Shown: positions 48,768 to 62,290 of the stretch, piece by piece
How the letters are laid out: each line of letters begins with the position of its first letter
Numbering within the stretch: position 1 is the first letter of the stretch
NCBI GenBank assembly: GCA_905250115.1
Contig: CAJNOI010000084.1
Coordinates: 318,651 to 382,650, forward strand
DNA: 64,000 nucleotides
Source of the DNA: Adineta steineri
Taxonomy: Eukaryota > Rotifera > Eurotatoria > Adinetida > Adinetidae
Reading direction: 5' to 3'
Made by a program: the position numbers and the translations under genes
Notes under the pieces: model-generated
The model's input: the letters and a program-made list of their open reading frames with translations, nothing else
Told to the model about the DNA's origin: nothing
The model's database searches: none

Positions 48768-50512
48768 TTAACACCCGTTATATAATAAATTGAAGCGCTG
48801 TATTCGATTATTATTCTTGTCAACAACATAAAGATTATGATGAGAATCGAATTTCAATTGAACAGGATTGTTAAGTTCTTTATTACTAACACCGGCAGTA
48901 CCAGTACCTACAAGAAATAAAAAGTTTTTGTTATTACTTTATTCAGATATAGTAATTTTATCTATTTTACCTGCAATTATACGTCCTTGTTGAGAACCAA
49001 CTAACCATTGAACTATTCGATTATTTCCAGTATCAGCAACATATACATTACCTGCTGAATCAATAGCTACACCAGAAGGTAAATTAAGTTGAGATAGATT
49101 TTGTCCACTGCCTATTCCACCAGCAACTGTAATACCTACTGTCGATTGAAAATTAAATTTTTGTACCCGATGATTATGAGAATCTGCTACATAAATTAAA
49201 CCATGCATTTCATCTATAGTAATACCCAATGGATGATCGAGACTGATATTATTCGAATTAGCTTGGCCAGTACCAGCTATTAACGATAATATATAATTTG
49301 TTAAATTCAATTGTAATATACGATTATTTTTATTATCAGACAAATAAAGTAATTGACGAACGTTATCTATAGACATATAATATACAGAATTAATTTGATT
49401 TGGGGCTGATCCAGCACCATAATGACCAACTACTGTAATACCATCAGGTGCACCTTCTTCAGTGCTTAATGGAACTTCTACAATACGATAATTGCCAAGA
49501 TCCGAAACATACATTTGATCATTCAATACTAAAATTAAAAATAAGCTAAAACTCTTGAAATATCATTTCTCTCTTTAATTTGTTTAATTACGAAGAAAAA
49601 CAAGTCTACTCACCGACAATAGCAGCCGGGTGTTTATATAGATTAGCCCATGAACCAACAGAACCTGTACCACTAACAATATATCCTACTGTTGCATTAA
49701 CTGGCCAACAAGCTATTCTATTATTACCGAAATCAGCTATCAATAAATTACCATCAAAATCAACTAGTATATCATTTGGACTTTTTAGATTTGCTTTTGA
49801 AAGTGGATCTGTACTATTTGATGAACCAGCAACAGTGATACCTGCACTCGTCCAAGTAGCATTAGCTGCACAGAGTGGATCAAACGCAGCTATATAAAAA
49901 ATATTAAAACATATTACATGTAATTGTAGTAGTTAGTAACGCTGTGAAAGAAAAGAAACTCTGTAATAATTTATTTTCATTTAAAAGATAATAAGGAAAA
50001 TTATAAAGTTTCTTATGTAGATCTATTTAAGCTATTATTTTTTTAACATATGATCTTCTATATAAATTTAATAGTTTAAACTAAATGAATGAATATTCAT
50101 TCACATAAAAAGAAATTAAAGTTAAAAAAACTAACATGGTGGTTTGATATTCCATTCAGGTGGTTTTATCAAAGGATTCTTCTCATCCATGCATGGATCG
50201 TCTAGGATTTAAAAAAAAGACGATTTTCAAAATGTATCATTTATTTTGTTACATACCTTTTGAAGGGTTTTTAAATACAATTGGTAACAGTATAACTGCT
50301 ATAATACATATTAATATAGCTGAACCTCCCATACTAGCTAATCCAATATGAACATGATGTCTCATCCACCATCTTGATAAACGATTTGGTTGCTCTGTTA
50401 CTGTCCCCGGAGCAGCTGTAGACTATAGAATTCTTATATATCAAAAAACAGAATATTGAATTTTTATGTTACTTACACGAATACTAGTTGGTGTTCGTTC
50501 AGTCATCATCAT
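48768..50512 (-). CDS. Membrane-anchored NHL-repeat protein (minus copy)
   Basis: Exons 50512-50477, 50422-50257, 50201-50136, 49889-49614, 49528-48971 and 48907-48768 splice in frame to 413 residues. A short basic N terminus (MMMTERTPTSIR) precedes one membrane helix (ILICIIAVILLPIVF), a Pro-rich linker, and a six-bladed-type NHL beta-propeller. Blades show YVADTGNNRIVQW, YVADSHNHRVQKF and LIADFGNNRIACW, with the ITVAG turn repeated between blades. It ends RFNLLYNGC. NHL propellers bind proteins, glycans or RNA; with a type II anchor this one is probably extracellular. Families of this type are numerous in bdelloids. The first Met could lie further upstream in an unseen exon. Confidence 0.88.
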
Positions 50513-51133
50513 TGTTGAATTATTATTATCTAAGAATAAATATTATAATAAATTTTATAACTTCTGTACGTAAGATTGCAGATGAATCAGGCATTCTGAT
50601 TCTTCTAGAATAAGGAATAACAGTTGGCAAATCATTCGAGCAAAAAAAAGAACTGCGTCATTATGAAGTTGTTGTTTTGCGTAGGCATATCATATTTATA
50701 TTTGTTCAAGAAAAAATAATCTACATACAGGTCAGACTAGTCTCAATTGTACGATTCTGACGGATAGATTACTCAAATGAAATTAATCTAAATACAAAAT
50801 TCTATGTTGTTGTTATTTGTTTCAGTTGAGTATACATGTTCAACATGACTTATATGAACGACTGAAATCTGTCAAAAAAAATTTCTTTTTTATTAGAAAG
50901 CTTCTATTTGCTTTGTTAGAAATTAGTAAGTCTACTTTTTTTCTTTTCTTCAAGTGTTCAGAAATCATCTGTGCATGTAATTCTCATATTTTTCTTCATT
51001 TATAAAACGGCATTTACTAATTGCATTCATAAATATCGTACTTTTAGTTATATTTCATTCAAGAGAAAAACGTCCGTATTCATTTATACACTTCAGATTT
51101 TTGTACAACTAAGCTTTTATATTTTAAACAACT
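50513..51133. promoter_or_regulatory. Shared upstream region of two divergent NHL genes
   Basis: About 620 bp lie between the two start codons, which diverge. The region must hold both promoters unless unseen 5' exons exist. No TATA box or known motif stands out; there are T-rich tracts and no supported gene. Confidence 0.5.
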
Positions 51134-52964
51134 ATGATTTGGTTACGTGGTAGAACAGATCGAATTCAACCAGCGGTATGTTTTTTTATTAACTGTTATT
51201 AATTAGATCTTTTTTTGTTTCAATATTATAGTTAGATTCTATACGTCATACGTTTTCACAATATCAAAGACGTGCTGATACTCAAGAAACTATTCAATTA
51301 CAGAAAACTAATTGGTATCAAAATTTTCTTCCATTGATTTTTATAGATAAATTTTTGTATTTTTAGGAAAATGGTAGGTAATTTAACATCGTTGATTATT
51401 TTTTCCATATTATTACTAGCAACGCTTATTGGCGTACCAACTGTTTTAACGAAAGTGAAAAGTAAATTTTTTTATATAATATATATATGTATCAGTAATA
51501 TCATGCTAAATATTTTTTTTTATCTTTTATATAGAAGATAAGACTTGTTCTGAAATAACACACTGGACAACAATTTCAACTTCAAGTGGTAAGAACAAAA
51601 TTTATTCGATATATATTGAATTTCGAGAGATATTCATGCGCTTTAACAAACTATCCTGCTTTTCTCCTCCTTAATATTAAGTTTATTTTTTCATTGAGAT
51701 CATGAATTAAATAAGTGATACATACATATTATTTACTTTTATATAAATATACTAAAGATTTTTTTCAATTTGTAGTTCAACCAGCAACTATGATTCCATT
51801 CATTTCTCAAAGTATTATAAAACTTTGCTATAAATACTGACGATTTATAATCTTTGAATTTACAGATATGAATCCATTGTGTACAGCAACTGCATCATGG
51901 AATTCTACAGGCATCACTGTAGCTGGTTTACCAAACGGATCATCATCAACAGCTCTTAACGGTCTAAAATATCCACATGATATTTATGTATACGATGATG
52001 GAACGATATTAATAGCTGATTCTGGCAATAATCGCATTATTAGGTGGAATCATAATGCTACAGAAGGAATAAATATAGGAGGTACTGGTGCATATGGTTC
52101 ATGGGTTAATTTACTTGCTGATCCGATAGCTCTTGCTGGTAAGTGTGATGAAAATATGAATATTTTGTTCTATATTCTTTAAATTTCATTTCTTTGTAGT
52201 TCAAGGTAATGCATTGTATGTGTCAGATGTAGAAAATTATCGCATACAGGTACGATATTATGATACAATCACTTTTAGTTTTCTATAAATAAAACAAAAT
52301 TTGTTTTTTATTTTATATTTAGATGTTTCCTCTCAACAGTAATTTGAGTTCTCCAGATGCTACGACGATAATCGGACACTATGGTCAAGGATCTAGTCTT
52401 ATGCAAATAAATCAAGTAACTAATTTATTAGTTCCTGTTTCAAACCCATCTTTATTATATATGGCTGATTCGAAAAATCATCGAATACTTTCTTGGAATT
52501 CACAATTCAATTATACATCCGTAGTTGCTGGACAAACGGGCATATCTGGATCTAATTCAACTCTACTAAATAATCCACTTGGTATCGCATTAGATGAGAG
52601 AACATTTTCTCTATACATTGCTGATACATTTAACAATCGAATACAAAAATATGATATGAATACGATCAGTGCAGGTACTACTGTAGCCGGTGGTGCGGGA
52701 CAACTAAATAATCCAAGTGCTGTACAACTTGATCCATCCGGTACTAATATGTTCATTGCAGATACTCTTAATCATCGTATTTTACTATGGTTAAATGGTG
52801 CTATAAAAGGTCATACGATTGCTGGAAATGGTAATGCTGGTACCAGTGCTACTCAACTTAACAATCCATCTCAAATTCGACTTGATTCAAATTATAATTT
52901 ATATGTTGTTGATACAAATAACAGTCGTATTCAACGCTTTGATCTTATTTCGAATGGATGCTAA
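51134..52964 (+). CDS. Membrane-anchored NHL-repeat protein (plus copy)
   Basis: Exons 51134-51175, 51232-51314, 51367-51461, 51535-51588, 51866-52138, 52200-52249 and 52323-52964 give 412 residues, almost the same length as the divergent neighbour. A cytoplasmic N terminus (MIWLRGRTDRIQPAL) is followed by a membrane helix (SLIIFSILLLATLIGVPTVL), a Cys-containing linker, and NHL blades with LIADSGNNRIIRW, YIADTFNNRIQKY and YVVDTNNSRIQRF, ending RFDLISNGC. The shared ending (NGC), matching splice points around the first blades and the similar starting blade (LCTATASWNSTGITVAG here, LCAANATWTSAGITVAG in the neighbour) show that the two are inverted duplicates. An in-frame 36-nt segment at 51776-51811 with good splice sites may be an optional exon. 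Confidence 0.9.
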
Positions 52965-54473
52965 ACTATAAACGAAATGAACTAACTTGCTTCTTTTTTT
53001 TCTAGGCAGAAAAAATTAACGTCATGCAGAATATTGCACTTATTAATTCTTTTTTTTTCTTTATTTCAAAAATAAAATCTTAAATAAATCTTAATACTAT
53101 GTAATTTTATCAGAAAATGAATATGAAGTTGTGAAAATATAGTTATTCTGCTATGCCATCAATTATATATATGTATGTATTTTTAGATACTGACTAATGA
53201 GTAAAATTCCGCGAATGATAACATATCATCAACGAAATTAAATTCAAGGTAACTTTCTGTTATTTATAAATAATGGAAGTACTTTGAACCGTGGTTTTAT
53301 ATATCAGGTATTTATTAAAAATGCATACCTTACCATCTGTAACTATATTATGACGTTACCAAAAATTTATCGACGCAATTGTTCATATTGTAAAGCAATA
53401 TATCATAAACGTTTGACGTCATGTCATGTCTACGTGAGTCCATAATATTAATATTATTTATTATTTTTCGATTTATATGAACAGTCAAAGAAAGCCAAAG
53501 TTTTATTTACTGTTTTACAATATAAAGACAAAATTTATTATCAAATTCAATGTTATATTGTGTGTAGTGAGATAATTTCGGTCAACTACGGACTAGAAGA
53601 ACAACAGCAAATAAGATGAAAAATATCATTATGTGTCTTTGTGTTAACAATAAAGAATAATATTTGATAGTACTTTTTTTTTGGAAAAGATATATTCACT
53701 TATTATTTGCTGTACACACACATTCAATATTTTTCTCTTATATAAAATTTCTTTTTCAACTTCTTATCATTTCCGGATTACGTAGGATGATTTTATTTAT
53801 AAATGAAATGTTTTCTTTCGTATTGTATTATATTCTCTTGATTATTTTATAGATGAAGTAACGCAAAAGTCACTTTATTATGAAATAATTGTATATCTAT
53901 ATAATGATTTGGACTAAATGAACTCATTTTTTTACTAACGATAGGGATTGTTCGCATTCTAAAGTCTTACTGAAAAACAGTTAGTGATCACGAGAAAAAA
54001 ATCGTATAACTAATTTGCTTGAACTATAAGGAAAGTATTCAATTTTTTCCTTATTCATAATAATAATATTTAACAATAGTTCCTGCTAATCTCGTCCGTA
54101 TTGATTTGGATTATGAACATATCTCTATCCTTTACAAAAAAAACCCATAAACCTATTTACTCAAGATATAATATAGATATACAATTATTTTACAATAAAA
54201 TGGTTTTTGTACTACCCTTCATATATGTATCATATTTTTTTCTCTTTATAAGCCACGTTTAAAACACGAAAAAGAAAGCTACAGTCAAATAAATACAAGC
54301 ACATAAGTTTACATGAAAGAAGACGAAAATACACTCATCAAATTAACCGCGAAATAAAAGCTTAAATAAAATATAGGAATGACCACACATACAATCATAC
54401 ACACCCATCATCGTTTTTCTCTATAATCTGACATAGTTCTATAGACAGGATAAATAACATAAGCAATTGTCTA
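52965..54473. other. Spacer between convergent genes
   Basis: AT-rich 3' flanks of the NHL gene (+) and lipin (-). AATAAA-like signals lie near 53071-53085. The frame at 53664-53852 is unsupported. Confidence 0.6.
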
Positions 54474-57400
54474 TTATGCTCGTTTTACTGTATTTTCAGT
54501 TGCTTGAGCAATTGTTAATAATTTATCACCTCCAGATTTTAACACGGTAACTGTTGTTGTTGTCTTAGATGGAATACCAGTTGTTGGTGTTGATACTGTT
54601 GAACCCGTTGTTCCTTTATTTTTAGCATTTGATTTAGCTGGCTTTTGTCGGTTTGCAATTTCTTCTAAATCTGCACGCATTTCATCATCGAATGCGTTAC
54701 TTGTTTGTTCTTCACGCCAATATGTATAAACTGAATAGGTTTCACTTGCAGAAAATGAATCCATTGGTGGAAATAAAAGATCAACTATTTCATGTAAATT
54801 TTTATATCTTTAAAATTATAAAAGAAAATATATTTAATAGTAAGAAAAAAATATGAATTAAACATACGAAGATAAAACTTGAGATATTTTTTGTCGGACA
54901 ACTTCACCACGTGGATTTATTGTATAAATACGCGTCACCGGTATTCCAACAGCAGTATAAGCCCATTGATCCTGGAATAGATTTATATTTAAAACGTCTT
55001 GTTAAAAGAATATAAATAGTATTCAAGAAAAACTTACATTAATTCGATTACCAAAACCAGCATAGAATGGATTTGTACCAGGAAAAAGACTAGCAATATT
55101 TTTTAAACATTCGATTTTAAAATCTTCAGGTTTCTTTAAAATAACTTCTCTAAAATAATAAATATATATATAGAAAAAAATCAGTTAATTATAATTGAAT
55201 AAACAAACCGATAGAATGCAGTCATTAATGTATCAGGTGAAATAAGTAACGGTCCAACAGGTAATTCTCTGTTAGACTGTTTAACTTTCTTTAAATAATT
55301 TCTTGTTATTTGACTTTGTCCAATGGCACGTGCTGATAAATATATAAATTGATAACCATTTTCTTGAATAGCATTGAAAAATTCTGCGATACCATCATGT
55401 GACCAATCTCCACCAAGTAATGGAATAATATGACCCAAAACATCGGATCTATAAATATATATAAGATTTGATTTTTTTGATAATTAAAAATAAATTTTTT
55501 TACTTAGTTACGGTTCCATCAATATCAGAAATAACAAATTTTGTCATATGATCAAAGAAGAATATATTTGATTCAACTGTTGTTGTACCTTGTAATGCTG
55601 TTGTAACACTAAATTCAACTTTATTTTGACCTAATTTAAGATTTAAACGTTTCAATTGATCAGATGAAAGTATCATAGTCTTTTTCAACACTGTTTGATG
55701 AGAAGAATGTGTTGATGGTGATCGTTGTTTTTGTTGAGCTTTTTCTTGTTCAATTTTAGCTGTTAATTTTCGTACTTCACTATCTTCTTGTTCACTATCA
55801 TTATCCGTTTTACTAGAAATTAGAAGACAAACAAGAAGGTTTTATTAATAGAAAATAAATGAGTTAATTTACGAAGTTTTCTCTGATTTAGAATTATCAT
55901 TTAAATTTGTATGATTTAAAATTGAAGGTGTTATTTCAGATTTTGCAGCTACAGCAATTACATCTGTTGTTGTTATTGGTGTTGTTACTTTCGATGTGTC
56001 ATTTTTCATATCCGACTATATCACATAGCAAAAATTAATAAAATACAAAACGAAACATTTTCTTTTAGTTACTTACTTTTTTACCATAAAATGGTAACCA
56101 CCAACCGCCTCCTTTTGTAGGTGGTTTTGTTTGTGCCATATGTTTATCTTGTAATTGTTCGATTGTTTCAACGGGTAATGGTTTATGAAATATACTTGTT
56201 GATGTTATAAGTGCTGAAGCAACATTCCAATTATAATATCTAAAGAATAAGATTAGAATTTCATTTTTATCGATGAAAATAAACTATGACGTACTTTCCG
56301 CCAATGCGTACAACTAGATTTGGATCATTAATAATAGCTGGATTACTAGCAAATGATTCGAAAGAAACAAGATGGGCATTGAATATTTCATCAGTAATTG
56401 AAGATTGTTTATTGATATTACCACAGAGTGATAATTGAGCATCACCAAGTAGACAACTAAATATAAAATAATCTTATGAATTATTACTATCTAAGTTTAT
56501 GTATTGTTCTTATATAGGAATGAGAATTTAGATAACAATCCTACGAGAGTTTGTAATGCTGAACTTTCTAGCTTATTATGAAATCTCACATAAGAAAGTA
56601 TAAAAATTTTAGGTAGACGCCACCTAACTGTGTTTTGTCTAAGTCTCGTATTTTTGGTGGGCGCTGCCCACAGTGGAGGGTCCGGAATTTTGAGAGAGAG
56701 GGGCGATACCTGAGTAGGGGGAGGGGCGATTCCGGCTAAAACTATTTTTGAGTCCAGTCAAAGTAGTGTGAACCTATTTTTTCCTTTACTTCTGTTGTAA
56801 AAAATCAAAAAAAAGTTCGGAAGGGGGAGATGGAGGCGATTGCCCCTCCCCCCCTCCCGTCTTAAATCTGTCACTGGTCACCCACTCAGCCCATTTATTA
56901 GACAAAACACTGCAATAAATTATTCTATCTCTAAAACTAAATATTAATTTTATTTTCTACATACGAAGCTTCGTTTTCTCGAAATGGTGATTGTGGTATT
57001 GAATTTCCTGTTCCAGATTCTTGATCATCATCATTCGTTGTTCGTTGGTGATTTTGATGATAATCCCTATATTAAATTTTTTTTTAAAAAAAGAATCAAT
57101 AAAAATATAAACTTACAATTGAGGTAAATAACGTGATCGATCGGCGCATCGATTGCTTGTAATATCATCTAGATATATACCTTCTTTTGGTGAAGCTTTT
57201 TTCGATGATGGCCAAAAATATCTGAAAACACTACGTCGTTGTTCAGGTAATTCACCCCATTTCCATTGCCAACCAACACTTGGTGGTTGTTGAGAAGGTT
57301 TATCTAATTCATATTCAGTATCTGATTTTGGACTTGTTGGTCGTGGTGATATAGCACTATAAAAATAAAAGAATGCGTTTCTAAGTTTATAAAACAAATA

Positions 57401-58794
57401 TTTTACGTTTCATATGATGATGTTGGTGAATAAGGTTCATGTGCATAAAAGTCATTTGTATGATCATCTGATTGACTAATACGAGTTGTATTTGGATTTA
57501 TCATTCCACCTAATGGTGCTGATTGAGATAAATTGGAACTATTTAATATATCTAATTGTTCATTAAGTTTTGGTGATTCATATGTTTGTTCAATAACAAG
57601 TGGATTTGATGAATTTCTTGTTAAATTTCCATGATTTTCATCATTATTATCGAAATCATTTAAATTGAGAGTTTTTGGTCGACTATCAATACTATTAAAA
57701 CGGCTACGTGCATCAGCAAATGGCATAAATTCTGAATCATGTTGATATATAAACATATCATTTTCACTTGCACTACGTTTACGTAAAAATTTAATTGGTG
57801 AATGAACTTTATTATTTGTATCAGTAGTTGTTGTTACAGGTGTTGAATCTCGTTTATGTGTTCGTGAACGACGTTTAAATGATGCAAAAGGTCTATCTGG
57901 TTCATCATCTTCACTTGCTTGTCGATGAAGTTGATCAAAACGATGTACTAATCGTCGTTTTGGACGACGTCGTGATGATATAATTGTATTTGAATGTATT
58001 ACATCAATATTTATCGTTGGTTTTTCTTTTTCATAAGCATATTCTTCTCGTGGTTGATGATTTTCAATAGCTTTTTGTTCATCAAGTTGTTTATTAATTA
58101 TTTGTGGTGAACAATCAATATTTGTTAAATGTTTATGAGTATTCATATCTGGATATAATGATAAAGAATTATCCGGATCAAGAAATGTATGTGAATCTGA
58201 TGGATCCAAATGACGTATTGGTCCAATAACAGGTGTATTCTAAATATCAATATGAATTATTTAACATATTTATTTCTATTAACATACAATATTTTCTTCA
58301 ATAAAGACAGCTTCACCGGCTTCACCCAGTTGCATATATAAATCTTCAATGGGAATATCATTTATTGTAATATATACCTAAATATAGAGTATCAAATAAT
58401 TGAAAAAGTCTGCATGAATAAATTATAATTCTCCTATAATATATTTTTAAATTATTTAATAGATTAAATATAAATCTTGATTTTTTAATTAGAATAGGTT
58501 AGTTTATAAAAGATTTATTAAGTATGTTAATTCAACATAGCTACTAATTCAGATAATGTTGTATTTACTTTATTTTGTAAACTTTGTAAAACACCTAATT
58601 TCCCAAAACGAACATGAAACGGTGTGCAACGAAGTGTTCCATCTTCTTGTTTAACAACAATAATATCAATAGCACCTATAAAAATAAAATTGTTTTCATT
58701 TAATTAAAAAAATGTTCAAAATATATCTACCATTAAGTGTAGATGGATTGATCTTTTTATAAGCAGTTGAAAATGCCGAAAAGATTGCATTCAT
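54474..58794 (-). CDS. LPIN: Lipin, Mg2+-dependent phosphatidate phosphatase
   Basis: Lipin converts phosphatidate to diacylglycerol at the ER and can act as a nuclear co-regulator. Fourteen exons: 58794-58731, 58675-58569, 58377-58288, 58239-57407, 57356-57117, 57066-56965, 56456-56295, 56239-56077, 56015-55873, 55812-55504, 55448-55209, 55149-55038, 54971-54868, 54807-54474. All are in frame, for 1000 residues. The N-LIP domain has [11 protein letters not shown] and [11 protein letters not shown] basic, Ser-rich middle (RRRPKRR) looks like a nuclear-localisation or membrane-binding patch. [10 protein letters not shown] and [12 protein letters not shown] precede the catalytic [10 protein letters not shown] (DxDxT haloacid-dehalogenase motif). 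C-LIP follows with SARAIGQ and [10 protein letters not shown]. It appears fully functional. The 508-nt intron after exon 6 carries a nested MITE. Confidence 0.96.
56627..56912. mobile_element. Second nested palindromic element plus hAT-like MITE
   Basis: Outer ends TGTGTTTTGTCTAA and AGACAAAACACTG match the outer element at 4315. A G/C-rich centre (GGTGGGCGCTGCCCA) precedes the insertion. Inside, 56671-56876 is the hAT-like MITE in the opposite orientation to 4331-4513; both share GGTTCACACTA, AAAATAG and CGCCCC blocks. The imperfect 8-bp flanks GCTGCCCA and GTCACCCA may be the aged target duplication. It lies in a lipin intron. Confidence 0.65.
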
Positions 58795-60375
58795 TTTTAT
58801 TTATTAATAATGATTTTATAATATTTAAAAATTGAACTAAAAAAGAAAAAGACTACGATATGTATCATGTGATAATTATGCAATACAATGACTCATAAGT
58901 GACACGTATTGTTAAATGTTTTACTTGTGAAAGAAAAGGTAAATGTATGTAAAATAGATGTACAAAAAATCCTTTTGCGAGATTAACAAAACGTCAATGT
59001 CACCGACGATAAGAAGAAAAAAAAGAATGTTTGATATACCTTCCTATTCACTCAGATATTTTTATTTAATGACGATGAAGGCTACTCATGAAATGTACCT
59101 TGTCATATAAAAGAAACGGAGAAAGAATGATTGCAAGGTCTAATTGGCATATGAAAAGTAAATGCATAAAAAGGAAAAAAAAAGAAAGAATAGTTCGAGT
59201 ATCGAAGAAAAACATAAATACAATGTTTGAAGCCATATGTTCCTCTTTCAGTACTCGATCATATAAATGATGTCTATGAAAAATAAACAATCATACCCAA
59301 AAGTTATTGATCTGCATAAAGAGCAACGGGTCACTGTTAATCAATAAAAAGAAAATAAATCTAAAAAAAACAATAATTATATGATTTGTTATATATTTCA
59401 ACATAACAATAAAAGTATATATATATATATATTGCGATCACATGATACGTCAATTATTTGCATAGAGAGATAAGAAGTAACAATGTGTCTATAGTTTCAT
59501 TATCAAAAATAAGAAAGATAATCGAACAATCTATTTCTATCGGAAAAGATATTTTCAAAAAAATATTTATCTAGAACAGCAGTTTTTTTTGCTCGTATTC
59601 ATTTGTTATTATATGCAATATAGCATAAAATATAAAAATCAGATTTTAATCATCTGAAAACGATGAATTCTGTCTTATTTCAGATGCTAATGAAAGATTT
59701 GAAATATATTTTCTTTCCTTCCACTTAAAATTATTCATACTTCCTAGAATTAAGTCATGGTTTATTAAAAAATAATGGACTTCATTTATTCTGACTAATT
59801 TATAAACATAATTTTCGATGATTAGTATAGAGAATATTTCTTCGGGAAATTAAAGAATTGTTTAGACACATAGCATTTATTTTATGAAGAAAAACAGATG
59901 GAGAATTTACAAGATTGACTAACGGAAAAGAGAGGTAGAAGCTTTTAATACTTATGCATACAGATTTAATCTAACATCAAAAATACTAACTATAGTAATA
60001 TCTGACGACTTATATATACTCACTGACCTATTAGTAATATTTGTCGCAAACAAGGATAAAAGCGTAAAGTGTATGTGTAGTCAAGGGTTGTTTTAATAAA
60101 TAAAAAGACGGATGTGAGAGTGCGCGTTGTCGATAAAAGAAAGAAAGTGTGGAATATATCAAGTGACATAAATGTTTGATTTTTATTATTCATAATGGAC
60201 AAAAAAACCCAGTATGAAAAGAATGATTAGTCATTAGTAAACTTGTTTACCTTAAACCTAAGATATTATATCAAACAATAAAAAAGAATAGTTTTTTCCA
60301 ACCAAATAGATTGGATATCGTTTTTTTTTCGTCTAATAGAAAAAAAACTAACTATGTACAAATTTGAATCACAGA
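58795..60375. other. Intergenic spacer, no gene recognised
   Basis: AT-rich region upstream of lipin and downstream of PIGK on the same strand. It has an AT run near 59418-59432. Short overlapping frames on both strands (59066-59290) are unsupported. Confidence 0.6.
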
Positions 60376-62290
60376 TTAGTCCAATATTGGCATTTGTGAA
60401 ATATAAGTAAATTCTTGTTTTGATTCATCTTGTTTATCGAATGTTTGATTTAAAGTTGAATTAATAATAATATTATCTAATAATTGACTATTTAACATCA
60501 CAATTTCTGTTCGTCGAACATTTCCAATAAAATCAGTTAAAAGTGTTTTATGATAATCACGTTTGGTAAATAAATCAGTTCGCCATGTTACTTCCGATAT
60601 ACATAAATGTTTTGGACAACAATGAAAAAAATCATTAATTGTTTTTTGTGAATCTTGTTTTAATTTTTCAAGAAATTCAAGTGCATAATATGTAAAACGA
60701 TCAATAACATATACACCAATTTTCGGATCAACATGATGTGATAAAGAATCTTCACCACGTTTTGATGATCCAACAGCTAAGATATTTGGTGAATAAAACT
60801 TTTCAAATAATGTTGCCGCTTGACATGTATCAACAACGAAAAATAATTCATGATAACGTTTTTTACGCCACATTTGTTCAATAACATCAGCTAATTCAAC
60901 AGCAGATATTTCTTCATTATCTTGAAATTTAAGAAAACCATCACCACCATGACCGGTCATATAGATAAATATATTTGAACTTTCATCAGAGAGGAGACGT
61001 TTTGATACCGGTGTTACTTCTGGTAAACGATTAGTTAATACACGTACAAAATTTTCAACAGTTACATCATAACCACGATAATCAACTTCAACATCATCAC
61101 CATAAACATTTATTTGTTCAGCAACATTATTAAAGATTTCAGCTGGACGTGGATTACGAGGATTACATGCCATATCATCAGCTAACATTAGGATTATATT
61201 TGAATCAGGTATACCTAAAATAAAAGAATAGAAAAATCATTCATCAATTATATTGTCTGAAGAAATAATAAATGACTAAGTTCATCAGGAATGCAAAATG
61301 AAAAGAATATAATTAATCAAATATCTACATTTAGGATATATAAGACATTGTCATTGTTAGATAAAATACATAAATCATAATGTCAGGATATATTGATTAA
61401 TCTATTCACCAAACTTGAATCTTTATGAATGCAAGAAAGCATTCAGATCAAGATTAAGTATCACGCTTGTAGAAAAACAATTATTAATCGTTATCAAAGT
61501 CTATCATAAGTAAACTAGACTTCTGACAGTGTAACAGATGTTTTGTATCTATCAGAAAGAAAAACAAATGTGCATCAATATCTTCTCGGTAAGTTATAAT
61601 TCTAATGAATTCCTTATGCAAATAATCTTCAACACTTATTAATTATTTTTACTGAAAGTTTATTACAAACTATAATGAATATTGTTTGAACATGTCGGTT
61701 TCGATTAAAATCAATTCAGTTCTATTTCACTATTTAGTTCTAGAGGAATTAGTAAAAATGGAGAAATATATATATATATCAGTATAAAAGATATGCTTAG
61801 AAAGAAGAAGAAAAAAGATTCCGAAAAATCTTTGAGGAGTTGAATTTCATCGCTCTCATAATTAGGAACAGAAGACCGAGAGGAAATAGAACTTAACCAA
61901 TTAACAACTATTTCAACGACTGATTGATTAGGTACAAATCTCTTACATCTTCTTAAACATTTTACTGAAAAATGACCTTCGATCCAACATTGTCTATGTA
62001 CGTTTAGGTCGGCTTTTTCGATCAACAATATTCCATCAGTCGAATTAGCACTTATGCTTAGTTTTAATTACATTTACTATAATATTAAAATTCTTACCGA
62101 GTCTTTTAACACTTCGATAAATAGAAAGTACATTAGCAACATGTCGATAATTAAACCAAAATCGAGATGTATCAACAAGAATTGCCCAATTATTAGTATG
62201 ACGTGTTGTTGATTCAGCAAATTTTTCAAATGGATCAAGAGCAGAAGTAAAACAAAATAATAGCACCGTTAAAAAATATCGAAGAAACAT
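60376..62290 (-). CDS. PIGK: GPI-anchor transamidase catalytic subunit PIGK/GPI8
   Basis: A C13-family (legumain-like) cysteine protease that cleaves precursor proteins and transfers them to GPI in the ER. Exons 62290-62098 and 61214-60376 join in frame to 343 residues across an 883-nt intron. A signal peptide (FLRYFLTVLLFCFTSAL) is followed by NNWAILVDTSRFWFNYRH, LADDMACNPRNPRP, NVYGDDVEVDYRGYDVTVEN, the catalytic His in YMTGHGGDGF and the catalytic Cys in VVDTCQAA. Both catalytic residues are intact. The C terminus (FTYISQMPILD) lacks the membrane helix of the human and yeast enzymes. This may be real, as in some other eukaryotes, or reflect a missing last exon. Confidence 0.95.

Noticed and set aside
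61711..62028. 105-codon minus-strand frame between the PIGK exons
   Set aside because: It lies wholly inside the 883-nt intron whose flanking exons splice exactly at the conserved RLG-IPDS junction.
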